From: Aquificaceae bacterium
GTDB taxonomy: Bacteria > Aquificota > Aquificia > Aquificales > Aquificaceae
NCBI GenBank assembly: GCA_027079305.1
Contig: JALWVU010000055.1
Coordinates: 310,001-374,000 of the forward strand
Length of the DNA: 64,000 nucleotides
Reading direction: 5' to 3'
The notes beneath the pieces are model-generated. The model did not search any database and was not told where the DNA came from. It saw nothing but the letters and a program-made list of their open reading frames with translations. A program made the position numbers and the translations under genes. This document shows, piece after piece, positions 52,891-60,701 of this stretch (its first letter is position 1; each line of letters opens with the position of its first letter).

Positions 52891-53223
52891 CTACTTCTCC
52901 TTTTCTTTCTTTTCATGCTCTGGCTGTAGGGCAACAACCGCCTCCTTGGAGAAGGTTATCCTGGTATTGGCATCAACCTTCAAGGTTACCGTTCTGTCCC
53001 CTATCTCCACTACCGTTCCCCATATGCCCGCTGAGGTTATCACCTTGTCCCCCTTCTTCAGACTCTCTATCAGCTTCCTGTGTCTCTCCCTCTCCTTCTT
53101 CTGGGGTCTTATGATCAGAAAGTAGAAGATGGCAAAGATTCCTACGAGGAAAAGAATCTGAAAAAGAATGGCTCCCATAGGATCCGGCTTTCCCTGTCCC
53201 TGGGCGAAAGCTATGTCTATCAT
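52891..53223 (-). CDS. yajC: Preprotein translocase accessory subunit YajC
   Basis: 110 residues. Single helix (AILFQILFLVGIFAIFYFLI) followed directly by RPQKKERERHRKLIESLKKGDKVITSAGIWGTV, the diagnostic YajC stretch (residue groups split for length). Helps SecDF. No secD/F adjacent, though they often follow yajC. One base after the FAD reductase stop. Confidence 0.93.
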   Translation of the reverse strand: MIDIAFAQGQGKPDPMGAILFQILFLVGIFAIFYFLIIRPQKKERERHRKLIESLKKGDKVITSAGIWGTVVEIGDRTVTLKVDANTRITFSKEAVVALQPEHEKKEKEK

Positions 53224-53224
53224 C

Positions 53225-54262
53225 TCACTCCTCCTTCCAGTACTCCTCGAAGGCTATCCACGTCCTCGGGATTACGAACTCCAAGTTGTCCCAGGACTTC
53301 ATGTATTTTACACGCTTACGGGCTGCTCTGCTGAGGGCGCCTCCGAAGACCTCGAGGGCTTCCTCCTCGTAGTCCTCCGGCGAGCCTTCTAAAAGGGCTT
53401 CCCCTACCATAGCACCCGTGTAAACCGCGTTCGCTATCCCTCCTCCCGTTATGGGATGGCAGAAACCTCCCGCATCTCCAGCAAGTAGGACATTACCTCT
53501 CACGGGATCCTTAACGCCTTCCGCGGGTATCCAACCTCCTGTCCTTCCCACTATCCTGTCCTCCACTATACCTTCTGAGACGACTTCCCGCACGAACTTT
53601 CTGAGGGAGTCCATCACGTTCAGCGGATAATCGGGATCAATCCCCACACCCACGTTAGCCAAGTTCCCTTTGGGGAATACCCAGCCGTATCCCCCGGGAA
53701 TGTAGTCCCGAAAGTAGATGAGCAGGTCCCCGAGAGGCTCTCTGAGTGGCATGGTGAACTGGGCGGTGGTCAGGAAGTTCTTTGTATGCTCTCCCGTCAG
53801 TTTGGCCACTCTGGAGCGGGGTCCGTCCGCCCCGATAACGAACCTCACCTCGACGCTGAAGCGCTCCCTTTTGTCTATGTTCTCAAGCCATACCTTCCCG
53901 TTCTCGAAGCCCAGAAATCTTGTTCTGAGAAGGATCTCTGCACCGTTTTCAACCGCGAGCCTTGCTATGTTTGCGTCGAAGACATCCCTTCGGAGCATGT
54001 ATCCCTCCGAGGGCATGCTGACGACCTCTCCCCATGGGGTGAAGTGGACCATATCTTTAACCTTCTGAACCACCGCTTCCTTAGGGAAAAACTCGGGGAA
54101 CTTGTGTTCCAGCTGGACGGGAACGAACTCCGCACACTGGACGGGGACACCGGGAGCCCGCTTTATATCTATCAGAAGAACTTTCGCTCCGCCTTTAGAG
54201 AGGACGTAGGCGGTCGTGGAGCCTGCGGGCCCGGCGCCCACTACGAGGACGTCCCACCTCAT
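53225..54262 (-). CDS. Geranylgeranyl reductase-family FAD oxidoreductase
   Basis: 345 residues. Rossmann VLVVGAGPAGSTTAYVLSKG, PVQCAEFVPVQL, ADGPRSRVAKL and the late FAD motif LLAGDAGGFCHPITGGGIANA (split). Family reduces isoprenoid double bonds of lipids or quinones using FAD; here possibly a saturated-tail quinone, unproven. Start overlaps the HU gene stop by 4 nt. Confidence 0.83.
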   Translation of the reverse strand: MRWDVLVVGAGPAGSTTAYVLSKGGAKVLLIDIKRAPGVPVQCAEFVPVQLEHKFPEFFPKEAVVQKVKDMVHFTPWGEVVSMPSEGYMLRRDVFDANIARLAVENGAEILLRTRFLGFENGKVWLENIDKRERFSVEVRFVIGADGPRSRVAKLTGEHTKNFLTTAQFTMPLREPLGDLLIYFRDYIPGGYGWVFPKGNLANVGVGIDPDYPLNVMDSLRKFVREVVSEGIVEDRIVGRTGGWIPAEGVKDPVRGNVLLAGDAGGFCHPITGGGIANAVYTGAMVGEALLEGSPEDYEEEALEVFGGALSRAARKRVKYMKSWDNLEFVIPRTWIAFEEYWKEE

Positions 54263-54543
54263 TCATGTTTAGAATTTAGATGATTCTTCAAGAGTTTCCC
54301 CATCTTGAAGGTGGGGACGAACTTCTCCTTTACGAATATCTCCACGCCTGTTCTTGGATCCTTTACGAATCTGGAAGGCTTCTTCTTTATCCTGAAGGTT
54401 CCCAAACCCCTTATCTCCACCTTCTCTCCGCGGGTGAGGGCCTCCGCCATGGCTTGGAAAACCTGATCAACGATTATTCTCGCCTTCCTCTGGGATATTC
54501 CCCTCTTGCGGGCTATCTCCTTGGTTATGTCCGATTTCTTCAT
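54259..54543 (-). CDS. HU/IHF-family DNA-binding protein
   Basis: 94 residues. HU signature GLGTFRIKKKPSRFVKDPRTG (DNA-clasping arm), N-terminal helices (KEIARKRGISQRKARIIVDQV). Compacts or bends DNA. GGAGGAAGAGA precedes ATG 54543. The gene starts 77 nt inside the lptA frame, and its stop overlaps the reductase start. Confidence 0.93.
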   Translation of the reverse strand: MKKSDITKEIARKRGISQRKARIIVDQVFQAMAEALTRGEKVEIRGLGTFRIKKKPSRFVKDPRTGVEIFVKEKFVPTFKMGKLLKNHLNSKHE

Positions 54544-54973
54544 TCTCTTCCTCCTCTATGTAGATGGTCCTGACCCTTCCTTCTTTCCCTCTTGCCTGAA
54601 GTGTTCCGCTCTTCCTATCATACACTATCTCCTCCGCTTCCAAGATATTTTTGTCCTCCTCTACCCTCGCCCTGCCCTTAAGGAGTATCACATCTCTTTT
54701 CAGATCATACTCTGCGTAGTCTGAGAAAGCCCTCCTGTTAGTCTCCGCATACCTAACTTTACCGGTGGCCACTACCTTGACCGGTTTTCCCTTTTCGTCA
54801 AGCAAGATTTCCACCCTGTCCGCCCGGAGGATCGATTCACCTCTTATCAGTTTTACGTCACCTGTGTAGATTATCCTGTCCTTCCTGAACTCGAGCTTCT
54901 TTGCCTCTCCGGTTATGGGTTGGGAGAAAGAAATTCCTACAAGTAAAAGAAGAAGGGCAAGCTTATACCTCAT
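54467..54973 (-). CDS. lptA: LPS transport periplasmic protein LptA
   Basis: 168 residues. Signal peptide (LALLLLLVGISFSQ), then the beta-jellyroll repeats: ITGEAKKLEFRKDRIIYTGD, LRADRVEILLDEKGKPVKV and YAEYDLKRDVILLKGRARVE. Bridges inner and outer membranes for LPS. Acidic C-terminal tail (YIEEEENEE) read over the HU start. Overlaps lptC by 11 nt. Confidence 0.85.
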   Translation of the reverse strand: MRYKLALLLLLVGISFSQPITGEAKKLEFRKDRIIYTGDVKLIRGESILRADRVEILLDEKGKPVKVVATGKVRYAETNRRAFSDYAEYDLKRDVILLKGRARVEEDKNILEAEEIVYDRKSGTLQARGKEGRVRTIYIEEEENEEIGHNQGDSPQEGNIPEEGENNR

Positions 54974-55460
54974 GCTTCGTTTTTACATCCCCTATTATAA
55001 CTTTTAGAGGTTTGAGATATGCCTTGAAGCCTTTGCCCTCTATGAAATTACTTTCCCTCCACACCATCACCTTTCCGTCTCCCCAAAGGAGGTTCCTGTT
55101 GAAATCTATCATGGCCCTTTCGGTTTTCACAAAGAGGGCTTCCCCTCTTATCTCCACATCTCCTTTAAGCTCCCCTTTATTCCTGTCCCTGAATAAGGTT
55201 ATCGAGTCCGCTTTGACCACGTATCCGCTTGCGGATCTGAGAAAAACTCCTAAGAGGTGTATCTCCCTGCCGAAGGACACCAGCTCCCTTCCCTCCACCT
55301 TCCATTCCTCACCCCCTTCACCGAATACCTTTATACTGATGTCCCTGGCTATACTCTTTTCCCTCACGAACACTTTAGCTTCCCTGCTGAGTTTCTCGAT
55401 GTAAGCGAGGGAACCCATCGAAAGAAGTATAAAGGCCAGGTGCAGGAGGAGGAACCTCAT
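54963..55460 (-). CDS. lptC: LPS export protein LptC
   Basis: 165 residues. N-terminal membrane anchor ([18 protein letters not shown]), then a periplasmic jellyroll like LptA's: [57 protein letters not shown]. Hands LPS from LptBFG to LptA. Identification by position between kdsC and lptA as much as by sequence. Confidence 0.8.
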   Translation of the reverse strand: MRFLLLHLAFILLSMGSLAYIEKLSREAKVFVREKSIARDISIKVFGEGGEEWKVEGRELVSFGREIHLLGVFLRSASGYVVKADSITLFRDRNKGELKGDVEIRGEALFVKTERAMIDFNRNLLWGDGKVMVWRESNFIEGKGFKAYLKPLKVIIGDVKTKHEV

Positions 55461-55978
55461 CCCAAATATTTTCCCACGAGCCTCTTGTAATCTCCCCTTA
55501 GCCTGAGTATCAGTTCCACAACTTCCCTGACCGCGCCTTTTCCTCCCTCCTTTAACGTTATATAAACAGCGAAGCGTTTAACTTCATCCGGAGCGTTCTT
55601 AACAGCCACAGGGAAGCCGATCTTCCTTAGGACCGGAATATCCACCAGATCGTCTCCGATAAAGCCCACCTCCTCCGCGGAAAGACCTTTTCTACTCATA
55701 ATCTCCTCCAGAACACCGTCCTTCTGGAATCTGCCCATGTATATCTCCTCTATACCGAGCTCAAGAAGCCTATTTTTTAGGGCTTCAGACTCTCTTCCCG
55801 ATATAACTCCCGTTGAAATACCTGCCCTCTGGAGAAGCTTTATACCAAGACCATCGTGAACGTTGAAGACCTTTAACCTCTCCCCTTCCTCGGTGTAATA
55901 GAGTCTTCCATCGGTGAGAACTCCGTCCACGTCCATCAGGAGAAGTTTGAGTTTTAGGATCCTATCCTTTAGACTCAA
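55457..55978 (-). CDS. kdsC: KDO-8-phosphate phosphatase (KdsC, HAD IIIA)
   Basis: 173 residues from TTG 55978 (TTGA overlap with the previous stop). HAD motif [53 protein letters not shown], and motif [18 protein letters not shown]. The layout and length are KdsC; makes KDO for lipid A core. Overlaps lptC start by 4 nt, typical of the kdsC-lptC-lptA cluster. Confidence 0.9.
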   Translation of the reverse strand: MSLKDRILKLKLLLMDVDGVLTDGRLYYTEEGERLKVFNVHDGLGIKLLQRAGISTGVISGRESEALKNRLLELGIEEIYMGRFQKDGVLEEIMSRKGLSAEEVGFIGDDLVDIPVLRKIGFPVAVKNAPDEVKRFAVYITLKEGGKGAVREVVELILRLRGDYKRLVGKYLG

Positions 55979-56382
55979 CAGCTCTTCACCTTAACCTTAG
56001 AGCAGGCTTCCCTCAAAAGTTCGAGGAACTCATCACTTTCCTGCATACCGAAGATCTGAAGTATTATCTTATCCCTGTTAGGATCGTATACAAAAAAGGT
56101 AGGAGTTCCGTAAACTCTGAACCTTTTATCGAGGTAGTCGGGAATGTCTTCAGTATCTACCGGAACCACAACAAAGGCTTTGTCCATAAGAGAGCTTACC
56201 TCAGGCTCTACGAAGACAACCTCCTCCATATACTTACAGTAATTACAGCCTTCCTCGTAAAAGTAAACGAGGACGAGCTTACCCTCCCTTTTTGCAACCT
56301 CCACACCCTTTCTGAAGTCAGGATACCACTGAGAGGCGAAGAGGAAGCATGAAAGTAAGAGCATTATCAATAATCCTCTCAT
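55975..56382 (-). CDS. Thioredoxin-fold periplasmic protein
   Basis: 135 residues from ATG 56382 (signal peptide [16 protein letters not shown]; the frame to 56439 is noncoding upstream). Thioredoxin fold with active site [15 protein letters not shown] (CNYC), [17 protein letters not shown] and cis-Pro motif [12 protein letters not shown]. SoxW/DsbD-gamma-like reductant for exported disulfides. First gene of the long minus operon. Confidence 0.85.
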   Translation of the reverse strand: MRGLLIMLLLSCFLFASQWYPDFRKGVEVAKREGKLVLVYFYEEGCNYCKYMEEVVFVEPEVSSLMDKAFVVVPVDTEDIPDYLDKRFRVYGTPTFFVYDPNRDKIILQIFGMQESDEFLELLREACSKVKVKSC

Positions 56383-56720
56383 AGAAGTAAAAATATACCT
56401 TCCATACCTATACTGAGCATTTTTATGGTCCCCGCTCACGGGGGCTTCAAGGTGCTATACTATTTTTCAGCAGGACAAAAGGGCCTGCCGGCTCCTTGGC
56501 AAGGGAATAGGTAAGAGAGATTTATGGTGCATCAAAATGCCTTGATGTTTTGATACTTTGATGACGCCATTCTGGGCAGGTTGATACAGAAGGTTTTAAA
56601 GGAGGCCATTTTTAAGGTCTTTTGCAGGACCGGTGGTTTTCGGAAATTAACTTCATTTGCGGAGACTGGGAGTCGTATAAGTTATTGAATTGGCTTATAT
56701 TATTAAACGGCTCGTTTGGG
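56383..56720. other. Non-coding stretch: hairpin-rich segment then AT-rich CRISPR leader
   Basis: No gene seen. Four potential hairpins in a row: 7-bp stem 56428-56445 (loop CTCA), 5-bp stem 56470-56488, CCTT/AAGG at 56494-56504, and an ATCAAAA/TTTTGAT repeat at 56531-56554. The last has three competing partners (56542-56547, 56548-56554, 56557-56563), a hint of alternative folding. This may be an RNA gene, a 5' leader for the minus-strand operon, or leader DNA. The last ~100 bases before 56721 are AT-rich and end in TATTATTAAA, as a CRISPR leader would. Confidence 0.5.
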
Positions 56721-57416
56721 GTTCCTAATGTGCCGTGTGGAGTTGAAAGTACCGAACTCGATATAGCCCTCTTTAAAGTCTATGTGGAGTTCCTAATGTG
56801 CCGTGTGGAGTTGAAAGTCGGTAACGATACCGATGGCCGCAATTTCGTAGAGGTTCGTTCCTAATGTGCCGTGTGGAGTTGAAAGTTCACAATATCATGA
56901 ATAATTGAAGTTAATAATATCCAGTTCCTAATGTGCCGTGTGGAGTTGAAAGTATATAGTGGTATATATACGTATAGGTGGTATATTTAGTTCCTAATGT
57001 GCCGTGTGGAGTTGAAAGTATATAGTGGTATATATACGTATAGGTGGTATATTTAGTTCCTAATGTGCCGTGTGGAGTTGAAAGTATATAGTGGTATATA
57101 TACGTATAGGTGGTATATTTAGTTCCTAATGTGCCGTGTGGAGTTGAAAGTAGAAGGCTATGGGTAGATAGAGCTTCTTCCTGAACTCTGTTCCTAATGT
57201 GCCGTGTGGAGTTGAAAGTCCAAAACTTGGTATGTTCCCCTAAAGTCTCTAACTGTTCCTAATGTGCCGTGTGGAGTTGAAAGGTGGAATAGGTTAAAGA
57301 CCATCTTGTAGGAGACAATTGAGTTCCTAATGTGCCGTGTGGAGTTGAAAGCTCAGGTATGTAATCTTTCTTCCCGAGCTGTAAACTGTTCCTAATGCGC
57401 CGTGTGGAACTCAAAG
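56721..57416 (+). CRISPR. CRISPR array, 11 repeats, 10 spacers
   Basis: 29-nt repeats (starting GTTCCTAATG, ending GTTGAAAG) begin at 56721, 56789, 56857, 56924, 56990, 57056, 57122, 57190, 57255, 57323 and 57388. Repeats 1-10 are identical; repeat 11 has several changes (GCGCC, AACTC). Spacers are 39, 39, 38, 37, 37, 37, 39, 36, 39 and 36 nt; spacers 4, 5 and 6 are identical. The GTTGAAAG end is the usual 5' handle of crRNA for class 1 systems, so transcription is left to right, with leader at left and decayed repeats at the right (trailer). No cas gene in the window. Confidence 0.97.
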
Positions 57417-57452
57417 TTTCTTTTTGTTGGTCCCGATAAGGAATTCCTTAAA

Positions 57453-57481
57453 ATTCCCAGTCCACCGCGCGGAGCTGGAGC
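57453..57481 (+). repeat. Decayed twelfth CRISPR repeat
   Basis: 29 bases matching the array repeat at 17 positions, most differences being transitions, at exactly one spacer length (36 nt) from repeat 11. Probably the oldest, trailer-end repeat. Confidence 0.6.
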
Positions 57482-57508
57482 TTTCGGAGTTTTTATCCCT
57501 AAAAAAGA

Positions 57509-57573
57509 TGCTATAATAGACAACCTACCTTGCTCCCTCCACATGAGAGGGGGCCAAAAGACCAGGAGGTAGG
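57509..57573 (+). promoter_or_regulatory. rpsF promoter and folded S6 leader
   Basis: Extended -10 TGCTATAAT at 57509-57517, same nine bases as before the initiator tRNA. The leader then has CCTACCT (57524-57530) pairing perfectly with AGGTAGG (57567-57573), enclosing CCCTC/GAGGG and a small GG/CC hairpin. The right arm of the outer stem overlaps the GGAGG ribosome-binding site of rpsF, so folding would hide it. S6:S18 autoregulation through an mRNA leader is known in bacteria; this is a candidate case. Confidence 0.6.
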
Positions 57574-57576
57574 AAG

Positions 57577-57918
57577 ATGCCAAGAAACAGGCACTATAAG
57601 ACCGTAAGATTTTACGAAACTGTCTTTGTCCTCAAGCCCACTCTTACAGAGGAGGAAGTTAAACAAAAAGCTGAAGAGATCAAGAAGTTCATCGAATCGA
57701 AGGGCGGTGAGATACTCCACTTTCAGGACTGGGGAACGAAGACGCTCGCCTACAGGATAGAGAACTATAACCACGGCAGATACTTCCTCGTTCAATACAA
57801 AACGGAAAATCCCCAGCTCCCCAACGAGCTTGACTTCCAGCTCAAGATAAACGAAGATGTAATAAGGTGGCTTAACTTCCAGATAAAGGAGAGCGAGGTG
57901 ATAAAGAGTGCTAAATAA
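57577..57918 (+). CDS. rpsF: 30S ribosomal protein S6
   Basis: 113 residues. YETVFVLKPTLTEEEVKQKA, the S6 opening, WGTKTLAYRIENYNHGRYFL and a C-terminal helix-rich tail (VIRWLNFQIKESEVIK). ATG 57577 after GGAGGTAGGAAG. Heads rpsF-ssb-X-rpsR-rplI, a common bacterial cluster. Overlaps ssb by 11 nt. Confidence 0.95.
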   Translation: MPRNRHYKTVRFYETVFVLKPTLTEEEVKQKAEEIKKFIESKGGEILHFQDWGTKTLAYRIENYNHGRYFLVQYKTENPQLPNELDFQLKINEDVIRWLNFQIKESEVIKSAK

Positions 57919-58342
57919 GGTCCTCCTGATAGGAAGACTTACAGGGGATCCGGTTATCAGGTATCTTCCCTCTGGAAGTCCGGTAACCGAGTTCAACGTA
58001 GCTTGGAACAGAAGGTATAGAGTAGGGGAGGAGTGGAAGGAAGAGAGCCACTTCTTCGATGTGAAGGCTTACGGGAAACTGGCGGAGGACCTGTCAACGA
58101 GGCTGTCCAAGGGATATCAGGTGGTCATAGAGGGAAGGCTTACCCAGGATAGGTGGACAGGGCAGGATGGAAAGAACTACTCGAAGGTTAGAATAGTGGC
58201 TGAAGCTGTCAGGATAATAAGAAAGCCCAGGATCGAAGAGGTGGAGGAGGAAGAGATTCCTACGCCCGAGAAAATAGAGGAGGAGCTGAAAACTCTTGAG
58301 GAAAAGGAACCTTTCGACGAAGACGACGAACTACCTTTTTAG
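57908..58342 (+). CDS. ssb: Single-stranded DNA-binding protein
   Basis: 144 residues. OB fold: NKVLLIGRLTGDPVIRYLPSG, SHFFDVKAYGKLAEDLSTRL, VVIEGRLTQDRWTGQDGKNY; the acidic tail ends in EPFDEDDELPF, the SSB protein-interaction peptide. Start TTG or GTG region inside rpsF overlap: frame opens at 57908. Conserved place between S6 and S18. Confidence 0.95.
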   Translation: MLNKVLLIGRLTGDPVIRYLPSGSPVTEFNVAWNRRYRVGEEWKEESHFFDVKAYGKLAEDLSTRLSKGYQVVIEGRLTQDRWTGQDGKNYSKVRIVAEAVRIIRKPRIEEVEEEEIPTPEKIEEELKTLEEKEPFDEDDELPF

Positions 58343-58352
58343 GGGTTAAGTC

Positions 58353-59063
58353 ATGCATATGAAGGTTGCGGTATGTCCCCACGACTCTACTAAGAATAAG
58401 GTGAACTGGCTTTACTTTATAACCTATCTTTCCGAAAAGGTTGGTATAGACCTAACCATGGAGCAGTGTTTTGATTTTGATTGCTACTACAAGAGCTTTC
58501 CGCACGTGGACATGACCTATTCAAATCCTCTCGACGCTCTCAAGATTCACAGAGAAAGGGACTTTATCCCCGTGGCGGGGAACGACAACTACGACGAGGT
58601 TGTGATAATAGCCAACAAGGAGGCGGAACCGAAGCTTGAGGCTATAAAAGGAAACAAGGTTCTCTGTGTTAAGAATCAGTTCGCCACCTATTTGGGAATG
58701 CACATACTCAAGAAGATGGATGTCGATTACTTCCTGGAGTATAAAGATTCCTGGCAGAGCGTTCTGAGCGGAGTTTCCAGGGGAGAAGCCCCTTACGGCT
58801 TTCTATACAAGGATTTCTGGGATCAGCTTTCGGACCTCTCCAGGAGAGCGGTGGTTCCAATATACGAAAGCGATGAGAAACTCAGCTCCCACCTGATTAT
58901 GATAGCTCCCGAGCTTCAGCAGTACAGGAGCCTTATACTCGAAGCTCTTGGGGAGATGCCCAAAGACGAAAAGGGTGCTAAAATAATGAAGGAACTAAGG
59001 ATAAACAGGTGGTATCCCGTGGATTCACTCGATAATATAGAAAAGCTCATTCAGGAGGTTTGA
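58353..59063 (+). CDS. PhnD/SsuA-like binding-protein fold, cytoplasmic, within S6-S18 operon
   Basis: 236 residues. KVAVCPHDSTKNKVNWLYFI, then a two-lobe pattern (YSNPLDALKIHRERDFIPV, VIIANKEAEPKLEAIKGNKV, DSWQSVLSGVSRGEAPYGFL) like periplasmic phosphonate-binding proteins, but with no signal peptide, so probably intracellular. I do not know its function. It sits between ssb and rpsR, where that gene is normally absent. Confidence 0.55.
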   Translation: MHMKVAVCPHDSTKNKVNWLYFITYLSEKVGIDLTMEQCFDFDCYYKSFPHVDMTYSNPLDALKIHRERDFIPVAGNDNYDEVVIIANKEAEPKLEAIKGNKVLCVKNQFATYLGMHILKKMDVDYFLEYKDSWQSVLSGVSRGEAPYGFLYKDFWDQLSDLSRRAVVPIYESDEKLSSHLIMIAPELQQYRSLILEALGEMPKDEKGAKIMKELRINRWYPVDSLDNIEKLIQEV

Positions 59064-59064
59064 A

Positions 59065-59286
59065 ATGGCTATAAAGAGACCTGCAAAGAAGAAAGTATGT
59101 TACTTTTGCGAGAACAAAAAAGAGCCTGACTATAAGAACTACGAAGAACTCAGGCAGTTTATGACCGAGAGGGCGCGTATAAAGTCGAGGAGGCAGACGA
59201 ACCTCTGCAGTAAGCACCAGAGAAAGCTTGCCCTTCAGATAAAGAGGGCCCGTCAGCTCGCACTCCTACCTTACGTGGTAGTCTGA
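59065..59286 (+). CDS. rpsR: 30S ribosomal protein S18
   Basis: 73 residues. KKKVCYFCENKKEPDYKNYEELRQF with the CxxC seen in some bacteria, ERARIKSRRQTNLCSKHQRKL, IKRARQLALLPYVV. Zinc-binding version (CYFC and LCSKH). Starts two bases after the previous stop. Confidence 0.94.
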   Translation: MAIKRPAKKKVCYFCENKKEPDYKNYEELRQFMTERARIKSRRQTNLCSKHQRKLALQIKRARQLALLPYVVV

Positions 59287-59300
59287 AAGGAGGAAAAAAG

Positions 59301-59753
59301 ATGAAGGTTATCCTGACAAAGGATCTGGAAGGCTACGGCTTCTTCGGGGACATAATAGAGGTTAAAAGAGGTTTTGCTAACAACTATCTGATCCCCAGAG
59401 GTTACGCCCTGCCTGCCACCGAAGGGAATGTGAAGCACGTTCAGGAGATCCTCAGACAAAGACGCAGGAAACTGGAAAGGGAAAAGAAAAAGGCACAGGA
59501 GCTTGCCAAGAAGCTCGAGGGTGTAGTTGTTGAAATCAAAAAGCCCGTGGGAGATGCAGGCAAGCTATTCGGATCCGTTACCGCCACCGATGTCGTAAAT
59601 GCTCTCAAGGAGCAGGGCATAGAAGTGGACAGGAAGACGATAGTTTTCCCCCATCCCATAAAGGAGATAGGCGTTTATCCTATAACGCTGAGGCTTCACA
59701 GGGAGGTCTCGGTGGAGATAAAAATCGATGTCAAACCCGAGGAGAAGGAATAA
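59301..59753 (+). CDS. rplI: 50S ribosomal protein L9
   Basis: 150 residues. MKVILTKDLEGYGFFGDIIEV, NNYLIPRGYALPAT, long connecting helix rich in Lys/Glu, and C-terminal GKLFGSVTATDVVNALKEQG. Standard. GGAGG before ATG. Confidence 0.96.
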   Translation: MKVILTKDLEGYGFFGDIIEVKRGFANNYLIPRGYALPATEGNVKHVQEILRQRRRKLEREKKKAQELAKKLEGVVVEIKKPVGDAGKLFGSVTATDVVNALKEQGIEVDRKTIVFPHPIKEIGVYPITLRLHREVSVEIKIDVKPEEKE

Positions 59754-59765
59754 ATTATTCGGGCT

Positions 59766-60701
59766 ATGAAGGAGGTAATAGTAGAGAAAAAGAGAATTTC
59801 TATATCCACGGATATACTGTTTGCTGTAAGCGGTATAGCCCTGTCTGTGCTCTTATCGCTTCTGCCCTTTGAGAACACCTTTTGGTATAAATCCGCAATG
59901 CTCACCTACGGGCTCGCTTCTCTCGTTTATATAGCCTACCTACTCGTGAGGGAGTCCATACTGGGCAGAACGGCTACCGGCATACTTTTCTTAGGACTTC
60001 TTCTGAACCTGACGGGAATGATAAGAAGAGGCATAGAAAGCTACCAGATGGGAGTGTTTCATCCTCCCTGGAGCAACCTCTTTGAGGCTTTAACCTTCTG
60101 GAGCTTTGTAGCAGGAAGTGTTTACCTGATAATAGAGAGAAAGTACGGATTTAAGCTGATAGGAGCCTTTGTGGTTCCTCTTATATTCCTTACCTCAGCC
60201 TACGCCATATTCAAAGCGTCTCACGAAATCCAACCTCTCATGCCCGCACTGAGGAGCTACTGGCTCTACATACACGTTGTTACAGCCTTCATAGGCTACG
60301 CGGGATTTACCGTGGCCTTTGGTGGAGCGGTAGCCTACCTGATAAAAGAGCACTTTGGGGATAAGGACTGGGCCAAAAGGTTTCTCCCTTCCAAGGAAGT
60401 TCTCGATGAGATAACCTACAAGTCGATAGCCATAGTCTTCCCGATCTGGACCGCTTCTATAATCCTTGGAGCTGCTTGGGCAAACGAGGCCTGGGGCGGA
60501 TACTGGAGCTGGGATCCAAAGGAAGTTTGGTCCCTTATAGTCTGGCTTTTCTTCGGCGCCTACCTGCACGCCCGCCAACTGATGGGCTGGAGGGGTAAAA
60601 GAGTCGCTTGGATGGTGGTTTTCGGCTTTATAACGGTTCTGATATGCTTCTTTGCAATAAACCTATACTTCCCAGGGCTTCACAGCTACGCTACTGAGTA
60701 G
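59766..60701 (+). CDS. Cytochrome c biogenesis protein CcsB/ResC family (CcsA-type haem handling)
   Basis: 311 residues, about eight helices. WWD-type haem-binding loop WGGYWSWDPKEVWSLIVWLF with flanking His (LHARQL, LHSYATE; also YIHVVTAFIGY). Part of system II cytochrome c maturation, delivering haem to apocytochromes outside. The partner (ResB/CcsB) is not adjacent. Named CcsA or CcsB depending on source. Ends 11 nt inside the EAL gene. Confidence 0.85.
   Translation: MKEVIVEKKRISISTDILFAVSGIALSVLLSLLPFENTFWYKSAMLTYGLASLVYIAYLLVRESILGRTATGILFLGLLLNLTGMIRRGIESYQMGVFHPPWSNLFEALTFWSFVAGSVYLIIERKYGFKLIGAFVVPLIFLTSAYAIFKASHEIQPLMPALRSYWLYIHVVTAFIGYAGFTVAFGGAVAYLIKEHFGDKDWAKRFLPSKEVLDEITYKSIAIVFPIWTASIILGAAWANEAWGGYWSWDPKEVWSLIVWLFFGAYLHARQLMGWRGKRVAWMVVFGFITVLICFFAINLYFPGLHSYATE

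Noticed and set aside
56401-56560. SRP or 6S RNA
   Set aside because: I could not find the GGAAG/AGCAG core of SRP RNA nor a clear 6S bubble; left as unexplained.
56622-56864. 80-residue frame across the start of the CRISPR array
   Set aside because: It reads through two repeats and a spacer; no ribosome-binding site or homology.
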